DNA of 10,563 nucleotides from assembly GCA_964498785.1 (NCBI GenBank), contig CAZCJL010000179.1:1-10563 (forward strand), in the 5' to 3' direction. The DNA comes from Mariaggregatimicrobium sp964498785 (GTDB taxonomy: Bacteria; Zhuqueibacterota; Zhuqueibacteria; Thermofontimicrobiales; Thiofontviventaceae). Shown here one piece after another: positions 6,717 through 10,563 of this stretch (position 1 is its first letter; every line of letters begins with the position of its first letter). Position numbers and translations under genes: made by a program. The notes below the pieces were generated by a model. It was given only the letters and a program-made list of their open reading frames with translations. It was not told the DNA's origin and searched no databases.

Positions 6717-6887
6717 TGTGTTTAGTGGGCTACAATTGTATAATAATTTTCTTGTTAGAATTTTAGATATAATTAACATCAATATGAGTAAATCTTTCTT
6801 GCCGATTTAATTCACATCCCATAGAACAACACCCCGATTTTCACGTCTCACTTTTTAATCAAATTCTCACTTTCAAGATAAATTTTC

Positions 6888-6916
6888 TTGATTTTGTTTC
6901 CAAAATTATGTATTAT
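6888..6916 (+). promoter_or_regulatory. likely sigma-70-type promoter of the SNF2 gene
   Basis: TTGATT (6888-6893) and TATTAT (6911-6916) are separated by exactly 17 bases, placing a transcription start near 6923 and a leader of about 40 bases before the ATG at 6965. It is the best-placed candidate in the spacer. A TCTCACTTT direct repeat lies just upstream. Confidence 0.5.
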
Positions 6917-6964
6917 TGGTAATAATTTGCCAATCACCAGTTAATTGAAATTAGATTGTTCAGT

Positions 6965-9900
6965 ATGGATTTTACAGAATTTGAGATATCAAAAGATGAA
7001 ATAAAGCGTCGCTTCGGTCCTGTTATTTATCAGCGCGGGGTAAAGTATTTTAAGCAAGACAGGGTTAAGCTGCAGTCTGTTACGCTGCAATCGTTTACCG
7101 CCAAGGTTGAGGGAACGTACATTTATACAGTCGAGGGCAAGCTCTTAAATAATCGGATTACGCTATCGTGCGATTGCCCTTATTATACATATTGCAAACA
7201 CGAGGTCGCTTCATTGTTGGCTCTCCAGGAGTATTTGCAGGTTCATGGTGATCTGGTGCGCAAAGAGAAAACCGAGCCGCCATGGGAATTATTTTTCAAA
7301 CGTATTTTTATCGAAAATGAATTTCAATATAAACAATCTCCATCGAAAGCGAAATGGCAGGTCGCATTTATCATGAAAACATTTTGGGATGGTTGGGAAT
7401 TAGTGCCTCAAAAAATGTACATCAGAAAAGACGGGATGCTTGGCCGAACAGAGAATATTACAGCTATAACCAGTAACATGAATAATCTACTTTATGCGGA
7501 TAACGATCCGTTCATTATTTCATATTTAACCCAAAACCTGACTGCTTATGATCGATATTATTATAATCAATATTTAATAGAATATGGTGACAAAAAATCG
7601 GGCAGGCTTTTCGATCTCCTTAAAAATAGTCTGCTGTTTTTAATAACAGACGAAGCATTGTCGAATAATTTAGAGTTCTCTGAATCGATGGCGCACATTG
7701 AATTCACTCTTGTCAATAAAAATGAATTTATGCAATTTATCCCGATGATTCAAATCGCTGATAAAAAAGAGCCGATCGATAGTACATACAAAATTTTGAC
7801 AGAAAATCCGACCTGGATTCTAAAGGGAAATGCGCTCTATAAGGCAGCTAACTGTAATAATGTAAATCTGCTTTTGCCTTTTACAGCCGATGATTTAAAG
7901 ATCAAAATTCCGCGTGATGAGGCGCCTCATTTTATTGAGAAAGTGTATGGTGAGATCGATTCTGTCGCAAAGGTAAATTTGCCTCACTCATTAAAAGTGC
8001 GCACAATTTCTAATTTCGATAAAAAGCGGGTTTACCTGAAAGAGGATTCGAAAAATCTTCAGGTTTATATACGATTTTGTTACGATGAAAAAGAATTTGA
8101 TTTTTTTGATGTAACAGACGGTTCCTATAAATCTTCGGAAGAGGGATTTGAATTTTTCAAAATTCAACGGGATTTTAAAAAGGAAAATGAAATTTATAAT
8201 CAACTGATCCAGTTGGGATTACGTGAGAATAGGAATGGCTATTTATATGTCAGCAAATCCAAAGCGCGGGATTGGCTGTTCGATAACCTGCCGCTGCTGG
8301 CGAGCGAGGGATTTGATATTTTCGGGCAGGAAAAACTTAAGACGCTAAAAGTGCGCGCCACGCCGCCACGCATCGAGCTATCAGTGGAATCAAAAAATGA
8401 CTGGTTTGATCTGAATGTCAAAATTGATTTCGATGGTTTGAGGTTATCGCTGAAGGAAATAAAAAAAGAAATTGGTTATCATAAATCATATATCCAACTT
8501 GCGGACGGTAGTGCCGCACGTTTGCCCGATGACTGGCGGAAGAAGCTAAATTATATTCTAAATATTGGCGAAGTGCATGAAGATAAATTGCGGCTCTCCG
8601 AATGGCACATTCCGGCGATCGATGCAATACTGGAACAGGCGACAACGAAACATACCGACGACTTTTACGAACAACGAATCAAAAAGCTGAGAAATTTTCA
8701 GGGTGTTGTCAATGTCCCGGTTCCGAAAGTCGTGAACGGCAAGTTGCGTTCATATCAGCATGAGGGCTATAACTGGCTTAATTTTTTGCAGGAATTCCGC
8801 TTTGGCGGCTGCCTCGCCGATGATATGGGGCTTGGAAAAACATTGCAGGCGCTGACACTGCTGCAACATGAAAAGGATAAAAAAAACGGGCTTCCCAGCC
8901 TGATCGTTTGTCCTACTTCGGTCGTTTTTAATTGGGAATGCGAAGCGGACAAATTTACACCTGATTTAAAGCTGTATCAGCATGTGGGAATCGAACGGGA
9001 TAAGGAACTGTCTGATTTTGCTGAATATGATCTGATCATCACAACTTATGGGATTTTGCTGCGGGATATTTTGAAACTGAAAATTATTCAGTTTCATTAT
9101 GTGATATTGGATGAATCGCAGAAGATCAAAAACCCGACCTCTAAAACCGCTAAAGCAGCGCGGCTGTTGCGGGCAAATCACCGGCTGGTAATGACCGGTA
9201 CGCCGATCGAGAATAATTCGCTGGAGCTGTGGTCACAATTTTCCTTTCTGAATCCCGGACTGCTGGGATCGCTGAACTTTTTCAGAAAATCATTTGCCAC
9301 GCCGATTGAGAAACGAAAGGATAAGGACTCGGCGCTGCTCCTGAAGAAGATGATCTATCCGTTTATTTTGAGGAGAACAAAGGAAAATGTGGCGAAAGAG
9401 TTGCCACCGAAAACCGAAAAAATATATTATTGTAATATGAGCAAGAGCCAACAGAAAATGTATACCAAATGGCGGGATTATTATCGCGCGATGGTACTTG
9501 ATAAAATTGATGATATCGGTCTGGACAAATCCCGCATGAACGTGCTGCAGGGACTGGTAAAGCTGCGGCAGATTGCCTGTCATCCGAATTTGGTGGATAT
9601 CACGGTGTGGGAAGATTCCGGCAAATTTGAATCGCTAAAGGAAATTATTGAAGAGGTTATTTCGGAAAATCACAAAGTGCTCGTCTTTTCGCAATTCGTG
9701 AAAATGTTGAAGCTGATTCGGAAATTCCTGGATCAGCGGCTGATTTGCTATGAATATCTGGACGGTCACACGCGTAATCGCCAGCAGTGCGTGGAGCGTT
9801 TTCAGAACCATGATGATGTAAAGATATTTCTGATCAGTCTGAAAGCAGGGGGCACCGGTATCAATTTGACGGCCGCGGATTATGTGATCCATTACGATCC

Positions 9901-10123
9901 GTGGTGGAATCCGGCAGTGGAAATGCAGGCAACGGATCGAACACATCGGATCGGGCAGGACAAAAAGGTGTTCGTTTATCGCATGATCACTAAAGACACG
10001 GTTGAGGAAAAAATATTGGATTTGCAAAAACGGAAGTCCGATCTGATCTCAAATCTGATCACGACTGATACCAGCCTGTTCAAATCGCTGACACGTGAGG
10101 ATATCGAGGCATTGTTTAGTTGA
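6965..10123 (+). CDS. SWIM zinc-finger SNF2-family DNA-dependent ATPase (helicase-like)
   Basis: Large SF2 ATPase of the Swi2/Snf2 family (1052 aa from the ATG at 6965), expected to translocate on double-stranded DNA and displace bound proteins such as stalled RNA polymerase. An N-terminal SWIM zinc finger has C69, C71, C77, H79 (CDCPYYTYCKH). A long middle part of about 500 residues without familiar motifs precedes the motor. Motor motifs are intact: motif I DDMGLGKT (K625), motif II DESQ (D716), motif III MTGTPIENN, IV VLVFSQF, V SLKAGGTGINLT, VI QATDRTHRIGQ (arginines R992, R995). DESQ instead of DEAH is normal for this family. An in-frame TTG at 6956 is possible, but ATG is preferred; no clear ribosome site precedes either. 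The gene stands alone with its own promoter. Roles of bacterial SWIM-SNF2 proteins are poorly known; the RapA comparison is only by motor family. Confidence 0.93.
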   Translation: MDFTEFEISKDEIKRRFGPVIYQRGVKYFKQDRVKLQSVTLQSFTAKVEGTYIYTVEGKLLNNRITLSCDCPYYTYCKHEVASLLALQEYLQVHGDLVRKEKTEPPWELFFKRIFIENEFQYKQSPSKAKWQVAFIMKTFWDGWELVPQKMYIRKDGMLGRTENITAITSNMNNLLYADNDPFIISYLTQNLTAYDRYYYNQYLIEYGDKKSGRLFDLLKNSLLFLITDEALSNNLEFSESMAHIEFTLVNKNEFMQFIPMIQIADKKEPIDSTYKILTENPTWILKGNALYKAANCNNVNLLLPFTADDLKIKIPRDEAPHFIEKVYGEIDSVAKVNLPHSLKVRTISNFDKKRVYLKEDSKNLQVYIRFCYDEKEFDFFDVTDGSYKSSEEGFEFFKIQRDFKKENEIYNQLIQLGLRENRNGYLYVSKSKARDWLFDNLPLLASEGFDIFGQEKLKTLKVRATPPRIELSVESKNDWFDLNVKIDFDGLRLSLKEIKKEIGYHKSYIQLADGSAARLPDDWRKKLNYILNIGEVHEDKLRLSEWHIPAIDAILEQATTKHTDDFYEQRIKKLRNFQGVVNVPVPKVVNGKLRSYQHEGYNWLNFLQEFRFGGCLADDMGLGKTLQALTLLQHEKDKKNGLPSLIVCPTSVVFNWECEADKFTPDLKLYQHVGIERDKELSDFAEYDLIITTYGILLRDILKLKIIQFHYVILDESQKIKNPTSKTAKAARLLRANHRLVMTGTPIENNSLELWSQFSFLNPGLLGSLNFFRKSFATPIEKRKDKDSALLLKKMIYPFILRRTKENVAKELPPKTEKIYYCNMSKSQQKMYTKWRDYYRAMVLDKIDDIGLDKSRMNVLQGLVKLRQIACHPNLVDITVWEDSGKFESLKEIIEEVISENHKVLVFSQFVKMLKLIRKFLDQRLICYEYLDGHTRNRQQCVERFQNHDDVKIFLISLKAGGTGINLTAADYVIHYDPWWNPAVEMQATDRTHRIGQDKKVFVYRMITKDTVEEKILDLQKRKSDLISNLITTDTSLFKSLTREDIEALFS

Positions 10124-10135
10124 TATAAAAATGAT

Positions 10136-10176
10136 TTGGTTCAGTTCTGATTTTTCTGTAAATAGAACCAATTTTT
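10136..10176 (+). terminator. possible intrinsic terminator of the SNF2 gene
   Basis: TTGGTTC (10136-10142) pairs with GAACCAA (10165-10171), followed directly by TTTTT (10172-10176), 12 bases after the stop codon. The stem is only 7 bp and AT-rich with a 22-base loop, so it is weak; position and T-run are the main support. Confidence 0.45.
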
Positions 10177-10295
10177 CCCGGCACAATTCCAAATGCAACT
10201 ATCACAGATTTAAAATATAAAAATTTGACGAAAATAAGGGCTAACTTCAATATTTAGTTTTAAAAATTAGATGTAGTGACCCATAAATTTACTAC

Positions 10296-10325
10296 TTGAC
10301 TTTAAGATTATTTTTACAGTAAATT
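10296..10325 (+). promoter_or_regulatory. promoter-like sequence facing the right edge
   Basis: TTGACT (5 of 6 to the sigma-70 -35 consensus) and TAAATT are spaced by 18 bases. It may serve a gene beyond the window or a small RNA; nothing in the window confirms either. Confidence 0.3.
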
Positions 10326-10537
10326 AAAAGAACAAAAACAAGAACCAAAAATTTGAAATAATTTCTCTTCCGGTACCTCTCCAAAAGATTAATCCGACAT
10401 TCTGAGATGCAATCTGCTATTACATGTTAACATAAATTAATTCCGACAGATATATCGAAAATAGTGTATCTTCTCAATATTTTATGGTAGATATGGGCGC
10501 TTGCCGCGATGTCGTATTTAAACAGATTCCGTCGGTG

Positions 10538-10563
10538 TCACTTCGAGCGAAGTCGGGAAGTGA
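10538..10563. repeat. hairpin repeat at the window edge
   Basis: TCACTTC (10538-10544) is the exact inverse complement of GAAGTGA (10557-10563), and the interior adds a smaller hairpin TTCG-AG-CGAA (10543-10552). The wording closely resembles a dispersed intergenic palindrome that I recall from Bacteroidota-like genomes. The element may continue past the window. Confidence 0.6.

Larger units (their letters stand above)
6195..6955. other. AT-rich intergenic region without genes
   Basis: About 760 bp between the divergently oriented CARF remnant and the SNF2 gene. Both strands are broken by frequent stops and I find no convincing protein remnant, tRNA or CRISPR repeat. It holds one strong hairpin repeat (6381-6424), one small perfect hairpin (6570-6592), a 9-bp direct repeat TCTCACTTT (6846-6854 and 6865-6873) and promoter candidates facing right. 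Confidence 0.7.
10124..10563. other. AT-rich region without genes at the right end
   Basis: About 440 bp with no coding signal on either strand. It contains the possible terminator, a promoter-like pair TTGACT (10296-10301) and TAAATT (10320-10325) at 18 bases with no gene after it in the window, and a hairpin repeat at the extreme edge. A short frame from the ATG at 10484 is open to the edge but is mostly the repeat read as protein. Confidence 0.6.

Noticed and set aside
5404..6955. CRISPR array or type III system near the CARF domain
   Set aside because: No regularly spaced direct repeats and no cas genes in the window; the domain resembles the RtcR type more than Csm6/Csx1.
9635..10027. 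130-codon minus-strand open frame inside the SNF2 gene
   Set aside because: It is antisense to helicase motifs V and VI and lacks any recognisable domain.
10484..10563. Short open frame reaching the right edge
   Set aside because: Most of it is the hairpin repeat read as protein, and no ribosome site precedes the ATG.

Overview
The window looks like part of a Gram-negative genome from the wider Bacteroidota/Ignavibacteriota/Calditrichota-like (FCB) group. That placement is an inference. It rests on a periplasm-spanning MacAB-TolC type exporter, a TTTG/TAnnTTTG-like promoter candidate, moderate to low GC with AT-rich spacers, and two hairpin repeats that resemble dispersed repeats from such genomes. 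No 16S or other phylogenetic marker is present.

Left half (1-5400, all minus strand): one tight operon, in transcription order. It encodes an ECF sigma factor, a zinc-finger membrane anti-sigma factor, a small membrane-anchored Spy/CnrX-like periplasmic protein, a TolC-type outer-membrane channel, a MacA-type adaptor, a MacB/LolD-type ABC ATPase, and a MacB-type permease that runs off the left edge. Junctions are overlaps (ATGA, GTGA, 14 bp) or gaps of 2-57 bp, so translational coupling is likely. The simplest reading is an envelope- or metal-stress circuit. The periplasmic protein and anti-sigma would hold the sigma factor in check, and release would switch on a tripartite exporter in the same transcript.

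Middle (5404-6194, minus strand): a mosaic of gene remnants just upstream of the sigma gene. A complete-looking RtcR-type CARF sensor domain (about 130 residues) runs in frame into a decayed fragment of a choloylglycine-hydrolase-like (Ntn, linear amide C-N) hydrolase. The hydrolase part has an in-frame TAA where the family pattern suggests Gln, then a frameshift, then an unrecognised tail ending 3 bp before the sigma start. The CARF piece has lost whatever effector it once carried.

Spacer 6195-6955: about 760 bp of AT-rich non-coding DNA with a 17-bp-arm hairpin repeat, a smaller perfect hairpin and promoter candidates for the gene to its right.

Right half (6965-10123, plus strand): one large SNF2-family ATPase with an N-terminal SWIM zinc finger, apparently monocistronic, with its own promoter and a possible terminator. 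The last 440 bp are AT-rich and gene-free and end in a hairpin repeat at the window edge.
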